Source: Mycobacterium conspicuum (lineage in GTDB: Bacteria > Actinomycetota > Actinomycetes > Mycobacteriales > Mycobacteriaceae). Taken from it: 64,000 bases of DNA. A model generated the notes under the pieces. It was not told where the DNA came from, searched no databases, and saw nothing but the letters and a program-made list of their open reading frames with translations. The stretch spans positions 3,720,001-3,784,000 of the forward strand of contig NZ_AP022613.1 of assembly GCF_010730195.1 (NCBI RefSeq). Direction: 5' to 3'. Shown here in pieces: positions 17,926-25,488 of the stretch (positions are counted from its first letter, which is position 1; each line of letters begins with the position of its first letter). A program made the position numbers and the translations under genes.

Positions 17926-18746
17926 TTGGCTGTCACCTTCACGCCCAGCGCGGTCACCACGATGTTGATGAAAAACAACGCCATGAACGAGAACACCACC
18001 GTCTCGTTCACCGCGTTCCCGACGCCCGTGGGGCCGCCGCCCACCGAAAGTCCCTTGTAGCAAGCGATCAGGCCGGCGGACAACCCAAACAGAGTCGCCT
18101 TGATCAGCGAGATCACCACCTGCGGCAACCCCGTGAGCAGAGTCATTCCCGCAATGAAGGCGCCCGGCGTGACGTGCTGAACGAAAACCACGAAGATGTA
18201 GCTGCCGGTTAACCCGGTCACGGCGACCACCGAATACAGCAACAACGCCACGAAAGTGGCGGCGATGATCCGCGGAACTACCAAGGCTTGCACCGGGTTC
18301 ACGCCGATCACCTTCATCGCGTCGATTTCCTCACGAATGGTGCGCGACCCCAAGTCGGCGCACATCGCCGTCGAACCCGCGCCGGCGACGGCCATGGCCG
18401 TGACGACCGGACCCACCTGTGTCACCGAGGCCAGCGCAGCACCGGCACCGGAAAGATCCCCGGCCCCGATCTCCACGAGCAGAATGTTCAGCACGAACAC
18501 GATGAGCACCGTGTACGGAATCGACAGCATGATCGTCGGGAAAATCGAAACGCGAGCGACGAACCAGATCTGTTCGAGGAGTTCACGCCAGGCCCAGGGC
18601 CCGCGGACCGCGGCGACCAAAGCCTCGATGCTGAGGATGAAGAACTGGCCCAGCGCGTCCATCGGCCTCGCCAATGACGTGCCGTTCACCGGGGCCCCCC
18701 AAGCGACCGTGGGTCGAATCGGCTCATCGGTGCCCCCGTGTTTCAT
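17922..18746 (-). CDS. MlaE/YrbE-type permease YrbEA
   Basis: A 274-residue permease and first gene of the mce operon. It carries the matching MlaE loop (GSRTIREEIDAMKVIGVNPV) and conserved helices (LIKATLFGLSAGLIACYKG). The ATG at 18746 is at the edge of an AT-rich 60-bp stretch that probably contains the operon promoter. The N-terminal 28 residues before the first helix are hydrophilic. Confidence 0.94.
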   Translation of the reverse strand: MKHGGTDEPIRPTVAWGAPVNGTSLARPMDALGQFFILSIEALVAAVRGPWAWRELLEQIWFVARVSIFPTIMLSIPYTVLIVFVLNILLVEIGAGDLSGAGAALASVTQVGPVVTAMAVAGAGSTAMCADLGSRTIREEIDAMKVIGVNPVQALVVPRIIAATFVALLLYSVVAVTGLTGSYIFVVFVQHVTPGAFIAGMTLLTGLPQVVISLIKATLFGLSAGLIACYKGLSVGGGPTGVGNAVNETVVFSFMALFFINIVVTALGVKVTAK

Positions 18747-19393
18747 AAATTTCTAACCTGCTCGTAATTTGCCGACTCGAATCAACTCCATATTGTTTAC
18801 GTGGCCGACACAACGCTCATCAACGCTCATCCGAGGCCCGTTCGAGCGCATAACCTGGCGGGAATTTACTGGCAGAACGACGTAGGCCGTTAGGTTTGCA
18901 ATCACCCAGAAAATATCTGGCCGGGCTCGGGCGGCACGTCATCGGATTCGGGGCGCAGTCGCTGATCCGACGGGCTGCGAGGCCGCGAACGGTGGATGTG
19001 CGGCGCCTCCGCCCGGGCGGGCGCCCCCGATCGCTGCTTAGGCTGCGACGGCAACTGGCAAGTCCGCAGCCAATGTTTCATTGGTCGGGCGCGATGGATA
19101 CGCGGCAATTCTGCCGACGAGATCCTTCCCTATAAATTTCAGGGAATTTGTCACCATACGCATTCCTTCTGCGCGATATCGAAATTCGTCCGAGGATTGC
19201 CACCAGCCATTCCGTTGGCTTTCGCGCGACCCCGGCCGATGGCCGCGGATCGGCTGCCAGTCGAACGCCGGGACACGCGGTGCGCGTCGGGGCCGCCGCT
19301 GACCACTTCACACGCTTGACGCTCCAGTTGTTGGCGCGTTCGCGAATTCCCGCAGCCGGGCCACTATTCACTGTCGCTGCCCAACTTTGCGTC
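18747..19393. other. Intergenic region upstream of the mce operon
   Basis: I see no convincing gene in these 647 bases: frames on both strands are Arg/Ser/Pro-rich shadows without family motifs. The 75 bases next to yrbEA are AT-rich for this genome and are the likely mce promoter. A GC-rich self-complementary stretch near 19006-19030 (GGCGCC arms around CCGCCCGGGCGG) could end the upstream DUF6065 transcript. Confidence 0.5.
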
Positions 19394-20233
19394 CTATTGC
19401 CCCTCGCCGTGTTGCGGCTGAACGAACGAACGAAGATGACGGCGAGTCTGGTGATCCGGTGCCCCGGCATCGCCGTCGATGTGTCGACCCCGGGTGTAAT
19501 CGGCTTGCCAGGGCACTCGCCCTCCCGCGGCGACCGCCTCGACTGCCCGCATCTGACCTTCCACGTCACGCGAGCGAAGGAACGCCTCATGCTTGCGCTG
19601 AAGATCTTCGTCAGAGTCGATGCGCCTGAACTCGGGGACGAACTCTTCAAGCTCCGCTCGGCGCTGCGGGACGATCATGCAGAACGGCTCGTCGACTTCG
19701 AATCGCACCGGCATCAGCTTGCGAGTGAATTTCCAGCTCATGCTGAAACTCGCGCTCGCCCAGTCGGTTTCCACCACGCCCTCTAACGGACTCACGCCAT
19801 CCTTTGGATGGTTCGCCGGCCCGCGGACCAACAGGTTATAGCTTGGCGGGGTGCGAAACACTATCGGCAGATGCCAGGTCAGAATGCCGGAACCGAAATG
19901 GCTGACGGGCAGGAACTGATCGGCGTCGCGCCTGTCAGGTGCGATCATCACGTCCACGCCGTCTTCCTGATCCATCCACGTAGCGGTGAACGCGCACCGA
20001 TTGCGAATCTCCCAACCGCTCTGATTGGCGATGAGCATCGGCAAACACCGAGTGGGCCAACCCTTGCGCAACTCCGCGATCCTTAACATCCAGGCCCGAT
20101 CCAGCGGTGCCGGCACGATCTGCGGGGCGGAATCACGGGTGGTGAACCCGATCAGTGGACGGTCCGCTTGATTGGGTCTGTCGTTCGTCGGCTCCTCGAT
20201 TCGAATGACGGCACCCCTTTGCCTCGGACGCAA
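19394..20233 (-). CDS. DUF6065-family protein
   Basis: The protein is about 279 residues if the TTG at 20233 is used; the true start is uncertain because no better codon lies before the conserved part. Family motifs I recognise are LIGFTTRDSAPQIVPAPLDR, RCLPMLIANQSGWEIRN, SHFGSGILTWHLPIVFRTPP, YNLLVRGPANHPKDGVSPLE, VETDWASASFSMSWKFTR and EPFCMIVPQRRAELEEF, ending near DYTRGRHIDGD and HQTRRHLRSF. DUF6065 proteins are soluble, about 240-260 residues, and of unknown function. The gene stands alone between the mce operon and stf0, which is divergent. Confidence 0.75.
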   Translation of the reverse strand: MRPRQRGAVIRIEEPTNDRPNQADRPLIGFTTRDSAPQIVPAPLDRAWMLRIAELRKGWPTRCLPMLIANQSGWEIRNRCAFTATWMDQEDGVDVMIAPDRRDADQFLPVSHFGSGILTWHLPIVFRTPPSYNLLVRGPANHPKDGVSPLEGVVETDWASASFSMSWKFTRKLMPVRFEVDEPFCMIVPQRRAELEEFVPEFRRIDSDEDLQRKHEAFLRSRDVEGQMRAVEAVAAGGRVPWQADYTRGRHIDGDAGAPDHQTRRHLRSFVQPQHGEGQ

Positions 20234-20564
20234 GCCCTTCCGCGACAGAACCTAATGCACGTCACGCGGGGCGGGTCTAGCGCCTCAGACATTTCCGACC
20301 CGATTTCATTTCGACAGGTCAGCGAAATGCCGACTGGCCACACGGCTGTGGTTTGCTATTTACCATACGAGCGGCATCGAACCATCCCAGCAAAAAAGGT
20401 TCACGTCGCCCCACGACCGGTGGTAAGGGCGGTAAAAAATGAACGACACCCGTCGGCCGCCGATTCCGTTCAGGGGTCGGTCGAGGCCCTCAACAAGACT
20501 TTTGTTCAATATGAGCGTAATAGTATTGTCAGCGAAGGGTTTTCCGTCCGGTTAGGCTTTTCAA
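20234..20564. other. Divergent promoter region between DUF6065 gene and stf0
   Basis: No gene is evident in this 331-bp gap. Its right half is AT-rich relative to the genome. It includes a TAGGCT box six bases before the stf0 start (listed separately). The left end contains the weakly placed GGAAGGG in front of the DUF6065 TTG. Confidence 0.5.
20553..20558 (+). promoter_or_regulatory. Candidate -10 box of a leaderless stf0 transcript
   Basis: TAGGCT fits the mycobacterial TANNNT -10 consensus. Its last T is 7 nt before the GTG start codon, so transcription would begin at the start codon itself. No Shine-Dalgarno sequence is present upstream of that GTG, which agrees with a leaderless mRNA. 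Confidence 0.5.
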
Positions 20565-21377
20565 GTGACCGACAGTCCGGCTAACCCTTCCTCGTACCTG
20601 GTGCTAGCCTCCCAGCGCAGCGGCAGCACTTTGCTAGTCGAATCGCTGCGGGCGACCGGCGTGGCCGGCGAACCACAGGAATTCTTCCAGTACTTGCCGA
20701 GCACCAGCCAGGCCCCCCAGCCGCGGGAATGGTTCGCCGGCGTCGAGGATGAGTCGATCCTGAGCCTGCTCGACCCGTTGGACGCGGGTACGCCGGACCT
20801 GGCCACCGCCGAGATCTGGCGCGACTACATCCAAACGATCGGTCGAACACCCAACGGCGTGTGGGGCGGCAAGCTGATGTGGAACCAGACGCCGCTGCTG
20901 TTGAATCGCGCGAAGGATCTGCCGCATCGATCCGGGGACGGCTTGCGGGCCGCGATTCGCGATGTGGTCGGCGAGGAGCCGCTCTTCGTGTACATCTACC
21001 GGCCCGACGTGATATCGCAGGCCGTCTCGTTTTGGCGGGCGGTGCAGACCCGGGTGTGGCGCGGCAGGCCCGATCCGGTGCGCGATGCGCGGGCCACCTA
21101 TCACGCCGGAGCGATCGCTCACGTCGTCACCATGCTGCGTGGGCAGGAGCAGGGGTGGCGAAGCTGGTTCGCCGAGGAAGACATCAATCCGATGGAGATT
21201 TCGTATCCGGTGTTGTGGCGCAATCTGACTGAGGTGGTTGCCACGATCCTCGAAGCCCTGGGCCTCGATCCGCGACTGGCGCCCGAGCCGATGCTAGAGC
21301 GCCAGGCCGACCAACGTTCCGACGAGTGGGTGGAACGCTACCGGGTGGATGCCGAGAGGGAGGGACTGCCAACTTGA
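20565..21377 (+). CDS. stf0: Trehalose 2-sulfotransferase Stf0
   Basis: A 270-residue protein that transfers sulfate from PAPS to the 2-position of trehalose, the first committed step of sulfolipid synthesis. The PAPS-binding loop LASQRSGST ends at residue 22, and GEPQEFFQYLP places a Glu at residue 36, the position of the catalytic Glu36 described for M. tuberculosis Stf0. Other matching blocks are VWGGKLMWNQTPLL, VSQAVSFWRAVQTRVWRGRP-like and ERQADQRSDEWVERYR. The rest of a sulfolipid locus (pks2, mmpL8, papA) is not adjacent. Presence of this gene alone does not prove sulfolipid-1 production. Confidence 0.93.
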   Translation: MTDSPANPSSYLVLASQRSGSTLLVESLRATGVAGEPQEFFQYLPSTSQAPQPREWFAGVEDESILSLLDPLDAGTPDLATAEIWRDYIQTIGRTPNGVWGGKLMWNQTPLLLNRAKDLPHRSGDGLRAAIRDVVGEEPLFVYIYRPDVISQAVSFWRAVQTRVWRGRPDPVRDARATYHAGAIAHVVTMLRGQEQGWRSWFAEEDINPMEISYPVLWRNLTEVVATILEALGLDPRLAPEPMLERQADQRSDEWVERYRVDAEREGLPT

Positions 21378-21591
21378 ACACGACTGCGACACAAGCACGC
21401 AGAGGCCGAGCCCATGCACATCATCCGCAAGGTCGTCGCCGAGCTGAGCGGCCGGTCCTGCAATTGTCGGCGCGCAAAAGGTCCATCGTGCGACTTCGCT
21501 TGGCGGAATAGGCGTTTCGGCCACGCGCTGATCTAGACTCACCGCGAGCCAATCCGTTGCTGCGCGGCGCGCTGCACGCAACTATGTGCGC

Positions 21592-21726
21592 GTGAGCGAA
21601 GACCCGCAGCGAAGTGATTGGGGCGAGCGACTCGGCTCGGTGTCGGTGGACTGGTGGGCGACCCTGCTGGCCGGCGTCATCGTCGTGTTAGCGGTGGCCG
21701 ACGTCCTCCCGACGATTCCGTGGTGA
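21592..21726 (+). CDS. Small single-pass membrane protein (44 aa)
   Basis: A GTG-started ORF of 44 codons: a charged N-terminus (SEDPQRSDWGERLG), then a hydrophobic helix (WWATLLAGVIVVLAVADVLP) and stop. It ends 4 bp before the YeiH-family transporter gene, so the two are almost certainly co-translated and the peptide may be a transporter subunit. An in-frame GTG two codons earlier is possible. No strong Shine-Dalgarno is seen. I recall no characterised family. Confidence 0.7.
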   Translation: MSEDPQRSDWGERLGSVSVDWWATLLAGVIVVLAVADVLPTIPW

Positions 21727-21730
21727 CCGC

Positions 21731-22885
21731 GTGAGCACCACTCGCATTGGGCCCGCTGAGCCCATTGAGCCTGAAGACACACTGAACGAACCCACCTTCA
21801 CCAGTCGGCAGCCGCTGGATTACGTGCCGGGCATCCTGCTGCTGATCGCTGTGGGGCTGCTAGGCAAATACGCCCAAATCTGGTGGAACGCGTTGGCCAA
21901 ACACCACCACTGGCACGTGCCCGACATCGAATACGTGTTGTGGGCCATCATCATTGGGCTGCTCATCACCAACACCGTTGGCCTACACCGGATCTTTCGC
22001 CCCGGCGTGCAGACCTACGAGTTCTGGCTCAAGGCCGGGATCGTGGCCCTGGGGGCCCGATTTGTGTTGGGTGACATCGCCAAGCTGGGCGGCACCGCCC
22101 TGATCCAGATTCTGGTGGACATGGCGGTCGCCGGAACCATCATCGTCGTCGCCGCGCGCGCATTCGGGTTATCGGGCAAGCTGGGCTCGCTCTTGGCGAT
22201 CGGCACCTCTATCTGTGGGGTGTCGGCCATCATCGCCGCCAAGGGCGCGATCCGCGCCCGCAACTCCGACGTCAGCTACGCGATCGCGGCGATCCTCGCC
22301 TTGGGCGCGGTGGGATTGTTCGTGTTGCCGCCGCTGGGCCATGCGATCGGGCTCACCGACTACCAATTCGGGCTGTGGGCCGGGCTGTCGGTGGACAACA
22401 CCGCCGAAACCACCGCGACCGGCTACCTGTTCTCCGATCAGGCCGGCAAGATCGCCGTGCTGGTCAAGTCCACCCGCAACGCGCTGATCGGCTTCGTCGT
22501 CCTCGGGTTCGCGCTGTATTGGGCGGCGCGCGGGCAGGCCGACGAGATCGCCCCCGGCGTCAGGGCCAAGGCGGCATTCATCTGGGCGAAGTTCCCGAAA
22601 TTCGTCCTCGGGTTTCTCGCGGTCTCGGCGATCGCGACCGCGCACTGGCTGAGCAAGGGCCAGATCGCCAATCTGGCGAACGTGTCCAAATGGGCGTTCC
22701 TGCTTACCTTCGCCGGCGTCGGGCTCACGACCGACATCCGCCAGATCGCGCGCACCGGTTGGCGCCCCCTGGTCGTCGCGGTGATCGGACTCGTCGTCGT
22801 CGCATCGGTCTCGCTCGGACTCGTGCTCTTGACCACCGATGTACTCCATTGGGGCTTGGGGCCGCATCCACCGGTACATCGCTGA
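21731..22885 (+). CDS. YeiH-family putative sulfate exporter
   Basis: A 384-residue membrane protein with about ten helices after a hydrophilic N-terminus of about 30 residues. Family blocks are LWAIIIGLLITNTVGL, FWLKAGIVALGARFVLGDI, AIGTSICGVSAIIAAKGAI, GLWAGLSVDNTAETTATG and a C-terminal LLTFAGVGLTTDIRQI. The family (UPF0324) is annotated as putative sulfate export, and transport direction is not established. The start is the GTG at 21731, 4 bp after the small membrane ORF. The sulfur genes stf0 upstream and cysK downstream support a role with sulfate, sulfite or a related anion. Confidence 0.85.
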   Translation: MSTTRIGPAEPIEPEDTLNEPTFTSRQPLDYVPGILLLIAVGLLGKYAQIWWNALAKHHHWHVPDIEYVLWAIIIGLLITNTVGLHRIFRPGVQTYEFWLKAGIVALGARFVLGDIAKLGGTALIQILVDMAVAGTIIVVAARAFGLSGKLGSLLAIGTSICGVSAIIAAKGAIRARNSDVSYAIAAILALGAVGLFVLPPLGHAIGLTDYQFGLWAGLSVDNTAETTATGYLFSDQAGKIAVLVKSTRNALIGFVVLGFALYWAARGQADEIAPGVRAKAAFIWAKFPKFVLGFLAVSAIATAHWLSKGQIANLANVSKWAFLLTFAGVGLTTDIRQIARTGWRPLVVAVIGLVVVASVSLGLVLLTTDVLHWGLGPHPPVHR

Positions 22886-22971
22886 GCAACGCCAGCAACC
22901 GTGGTCCTCCCGCCCAAGCGCTATGCGCAGCCTGGGCGCAGGCCATCTGACCACGTCCCCACCGGGGGTCC

Positions 22972-22977
22972 TATAGT
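22972..22977 (+). promoter_or_regulatory. -10 box of the leaderless cysK leader ORF
   Basis: TATAGT lies seven bases before the ATG at 22985, placing the transcription start at or next to the A of that ATG. CTGACC at 22947-22952 is a possible -35 element with 19-bp spacing. Confidence 0.65.
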
Positions 22978-22984
22978 GGGGCGT

Positions 22985-23062
22985 ATGCAACAGGCCACGC
23001 AGCTGCGCTTTGTCCTTACGCGCCGCCTCGCCCTGGAATGTTGTTGTTGTCGATGCTGTTGA
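22985..23062 (+). CDS. Leaderless polycysteine leader peptide upstream of cysK (25 aa)
   Basis: ATG-started ORF reading MQQATQLRFVLTRRLALE followed by CCCCRCC and TGA. Six of the last seven codons are Cys. It begins at the predicted transcription start (TATAGT seven bases upstream) and lies 162 bp before cysK. Established knowledge: polycysteine-encoding leaderless short ORFs upstream of sulfur-assimilation operons in mycobacteria act as cysteine-responsive attenuators, in which stalling at the Cys codons when charged tRNA-Cys is scarce allows downstream expression. The composition, position and leaderless start match that class closely, so I infer regulation of cysK-cysE by cysteine supply. 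Confidence 0.85.
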   Translation: MQQATQLRFVLTRRLALECCCCRCC

Positions 23063-23224
23063 TTCCCGAAGCCAGCTAACGCCCTCAGCAATCAACGCGT
23101 TCTCCCGGCAAGCGGAAGGCACAAAACCTGCCCGGCGAGGCCTGCGCTATTCGAATACAGCCTTCAGGAAGATCCACCACCATGACCGGTCGTCCGGCTC
23201 CAGAACTGACACGTTGGAGATGAG
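23063..23224 (+). promoter_or_regulatory. cysK leader with likely attenuator function
   Basis: A 162-nt untranslated stretch between the polycysteine ORF and cysK. TCTCC at 23101-23105 is complementary to the cysK Shine-Dalgarno GGAGA at 23216-23220, a possible but short (5-bp) sequestering pair. A 13-codon ORF (23182-23223, MTGRPAPELTRWR) ends one base before the cysK ATG and could couple translation. The switching structure itself is not evident by eye. Confidence 0.45.
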
Positions 23225-24157
23225 ATGAGCATTGCTGAGAACATCACACAACTGATCGGAAACACGCCGTTGGTCCGGCTGCGCAAGGTCACCGACGGCG
23301 CGGTGGCCGACGTCGTCGCCAAGCTGGAGTCCTTCAATCCGGCGGGCAGCGTGAAGGACCGCATCGGGGTGGCGATGATCGACGCGGCCGAGAAGGCGGG
23401 CCTGATCAAGCCCGACACCATCATCCTCGAACCCACCAGCGGCAACACCGGCATCGCGCTGGCGTTGGTCGCCGCCGCGCGCGGGTACAAGTGCGTGCTC
23501 GTCATGCCGGACACGATGAGCATCGAGCGGCGCATGCTGCTGCGCGCGTACGGCGCCGAGCTCGTCCTCACTCCCGGCGCCGAAGGCATGCCGGGCGCCA
23601 TCGCCAAGGCCGAGGAACTGGCCAAGACCGACGACCGGTACTTCATCCCGCAGCAATTCGAAAACCCGGCCAACCCCGCCGTACACGCCGTCACCACGGC
23701 CGAAGAGGTGTGGAAGGACACCGATGGCAAGATCGACTTCTTCGTCTCCGGAATCGGGACGGGCGGCACCATCACGGGCGTCGCGCAGGTGATCAAGGAG
23801 CGCAGGCCGTCGGCTCAGTTCGTCGCCGTGGAGCCCGCAGCCTCCCCGGTGCTGTCCGGCGGCCAGAAGGGACCGCACCCGATCCAGGGCCTCGGCGCCG
23901 GCTTCATTCCCCCGGTGCTGGACATGGGCCTGGTCGACGAGGTCATCACCGTCGAAAACGACGACGCGCTCACCCTGGCCCGGCGGCTGGCCAAGGAGGA
24001 GGGCCTGTTGGTCGGCATCTCCTCGGGTGCCGCCGTGGCGGCCGCCCTCGAGGTGGCTCGCCGACCGGAGAACGCCGGCAAGCTGGTCGTCGTCGTGCTC
24101 CCCGACTTCGGCGAGCGATATCTGAGCACGGTGTTGTTCGCCGACCTGAGCGACTAG
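23225..24157 (+). CDS. cysK: Cysteine synthase A (O-acetylserine sulfhydrylase)
   Basis: A 310-residue PLP enzyme making L-cysteine from O-acetylserine and sulfide, equal in length to M. tuberculosis CysK1. The PLP Lys is residue 44 in NPAGSVKDRIG; the substrate loop TSGNTG is at 72-77; the phosphate-binding GIGTGGTITG loop follows at about 178-187. The ATG at 23225 has GGAGA five bases upstream. cysE starts 2 bp after its stop, and the two enzymes form the cysteine synthase complex. Expression is probably controlled by the polycysteine leader. Confidence 0.96.
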   Translation: MSIAENITQLIGNTPLVRLRKVTDGAVADVVAKLESFNPAGSVKDRIGVAMIDAAEKAGLIKPDTIILEPTSGNTGIALALVAAARGYKCVLVMPDTMSIERRMLLRAYGAELVLTPGAEGMPGAIAKAEELAKTDDRYFIPQQFENPANPAVHAVTTAEEVWKDTDGKIDFFVSGIGTGGTITGVAQVIKERRPSAQFVAVEPAASPVLSGGQKGPHPIQGLGAGFIPPVLDMGLVDEVITVENDDALTLARRLAKEEGLLVGISSGAAVAAALEVARRPENAGKLVVVVLPDFGERYLSTVLFADLSD

Positions 24158-24159
24158 CG

Positions 24160-24849
24160 ATGCTTGAAGAGGTACGGCGCGACATCCGGGTGGCCCGGGA
24201 GCGAGATCCGGCCAACCCGACCGCGCTGGAGGTGATCTTCGCCTATCCGGGCGTGCATGCGGTGTGGGGCCACCGAATCAGCCACCGGCTGTGGAAACGC
24301 GGTGCCCGCGTGGCCGCGCGGGTGGTCGCCGAGCTCACCCGGATTCTGACCGGTGTGGACATCCACCCCGGCGCGATCTTGGGTGGCGGCTTGTTCATCG
24401 ATCACGCGACCGGCGTGGTGATCGGGGAAACCGCGGAGGTCGGCGACGACGTCACGCTGTTCCACGGCGTTACGCTCGGCGGCACCGGCAGGGACACCGG
24501 CAAACGCCACCCGACCATCGGTGACCGCGTGGTGATCGGGGCCGGCGCCAAGGTGCTCGGGGCCATCAAGATCGGCGACGACAGCCGCATCGGCGCCAAT
24601 TCCGTTGTGGTCAAAGAGGTTCCGTCCAGCGCGGTGGTGGTCGGGGTGCCCGGGCAGATCATCGGCCGCAGCCACCCCGGTCCCGGCGGCCCCGACGACT
24701 CGATGCTGCCCGATCTCGTCGGCGTCAGCCTGCAATCCCTGCTCACCCGGGTGGCCAGGCTGGAGGGTCAGAACGACGGCCGTCAGGCCGAACGCGTCAT
24801 CCGGCCGCCGGAGGCCGGCGTGTGGCACGGCGAGGACTTCTCGATCTAA
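24160..24849 (+). CDS. cysE: Serine O-acetyltransferase
   Basis: A 229-residue enzyme making O-acetylserine from serine and acetyl-CoA. The left-handed beta-helix hexapeptide domain runs from about 65 to 175 (HPGAILGGGLFIDHATGVVI, VTLFHGVTLGGTGRDTGKRH), with the short N-terminal helical domain of actinobacterial CysE. The C-terminus EDFSI carries the terminal Ile that inserts into the CysK active site in the cysteine synthase complex. The start is the ATG at 24160, 2 bp after cysK; its last 4 bases overlap the convergent isomerase-like gene. Confidence 0.95.
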   Translation: MLEEVRRDIRVARERDPANPTALEVIFAYPGVHAVWGHRISHRLWKRGARVAARVVAELTRILTGVDIHPGAILGGGLFIDHATGVVIGETAEVGDDVTLFHGVTLGGTGRDTGKRHPTIGDRVVIGAGAKVLGAIKIGDDSRIGANSVVVKEVPSSAVVVGVPGQIIGRSHPGPGGPDDSMLPDLVGVSLQSLLTRVARLEGQNDGRQAERVIRPPEAGVWHGEDFSI

Positions 24850-25139
24850 GGGCGACCCGGGTCGTTGGGGTGGGGCGTCAGTGGCGTGACCTCGTCGGTG
24901 CGCCAGATGCGCAGTGGCATCGAGGCGAGCACCTGTTCGAGTTGGTGCTCGTCGGCGGCGGCGAACAGTCCGAGGGTGCACCATTCGCCGGGCTGCAGCG
25001 GCGGACGCCACAATCGCAGCAGGTGGCCCCGCTCGGCCAGCGCGCGGGAGTGCGCCGCCTCCCTGGCCCGCACCTCGTCGACGGCCTCGGGCGAGGTTCC
25101 CTCCGGAACGCGAGTGGTCATGGTGACCAGGAACTCCAT
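24846..25139 (-). CDS. Muconolactone delta-isomerase-like protein
   Basis: A 97-residue protein of the CatC/MIase size and fold: MEFLVTMTTRVPEGTSPEAV, RAREAAHSRALAERGHLLRL, WRPPLQPGEWCTLGLFAA, then VLASMPLRIWRTDEVTPL. The ATG at 25139 has GGAG at the right distance. No other beta-ketoadipate pathway genes are nearby, so catechol catabolism is not implied; orphan MIase-domain proteins are common in mycobacteria and their reactions are unknown. Confidence 0.82.
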   Translation of the reverse strand: MEFLVTMTTRVPEGTSPEAVDEVRAREAAHSRALAERGHLLRLWRPPLQPGEWCTLGLFAAADEHQLEQVLASMPLRIWRTDEVTPLTPHPNDPGRP

Positions 25140-25232
25140 GGATGCTCCTCGAATCATGTTGCGCTGCATGCGGATTCACGTTTGCGCGGACGCGCGGCCG
25201 GGAAGCAGCTGCGCGCTCGATACAGTACTTCG

Positions 25233-25322
25233 ATGACATCTGCCATCGTGCTCAGCATCGCCGTGGTCGCCTCGGTCGCGCTCACCATCTGGCTCACCCA
25301 GCGGGGCGGCCCCAATCGCTGA
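25233..25322 (+). CDS. Leaderless small membrane peptide (29 aa)
   Basis: MTSAIVLSIAVVASVALTIW begins a 29-residue peptide that is one hydrophobic helix with a short basic tail (LTQRGGPNR). A TACAGT box (25221-25226) ends six bases before the ATG, giving a leaderless transcript. It is divergent from the MIase-like gene. The combination of promoter, start and clean transmembrane segment makes it a likely real gene; function unknown. Confidence 0.6.
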   Translation: MTSAIVLSIAVVASVALTIWLTQRGGPNR

Positions 25323-25488
25323 CGGCTGTTCCGCGCTTTTTGCGGTGACGGGCGAGCCGCCGATCCCCCGCGAATGTGCCCCGTCGGCGGCGGAGCCCGA
25401 ACTTACGTTTGCACGCCAGCTCCGACGTTTAAGCCCACGGTTGGTTAAGTGATGGCACGATAAGGCCCGGACCAACGATAGGGCGCCC

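Noticed and set aside
19078..19786. 190- and 212-codon frames in and beside the DUF6065 region
   Set aside because: They overlap the DUF6065 frame in other registers and show no recognisable motif.
21414..21536. 40-codon ORF (MHIIRKVVAELSGRSCNC...) between stf0 and the 44-residue membrane peptide
   Set aside because: There is a weak AGAGG upstream, but no promoter, no hydrophobic segment and only scattered Cys; not enough to call a gene.
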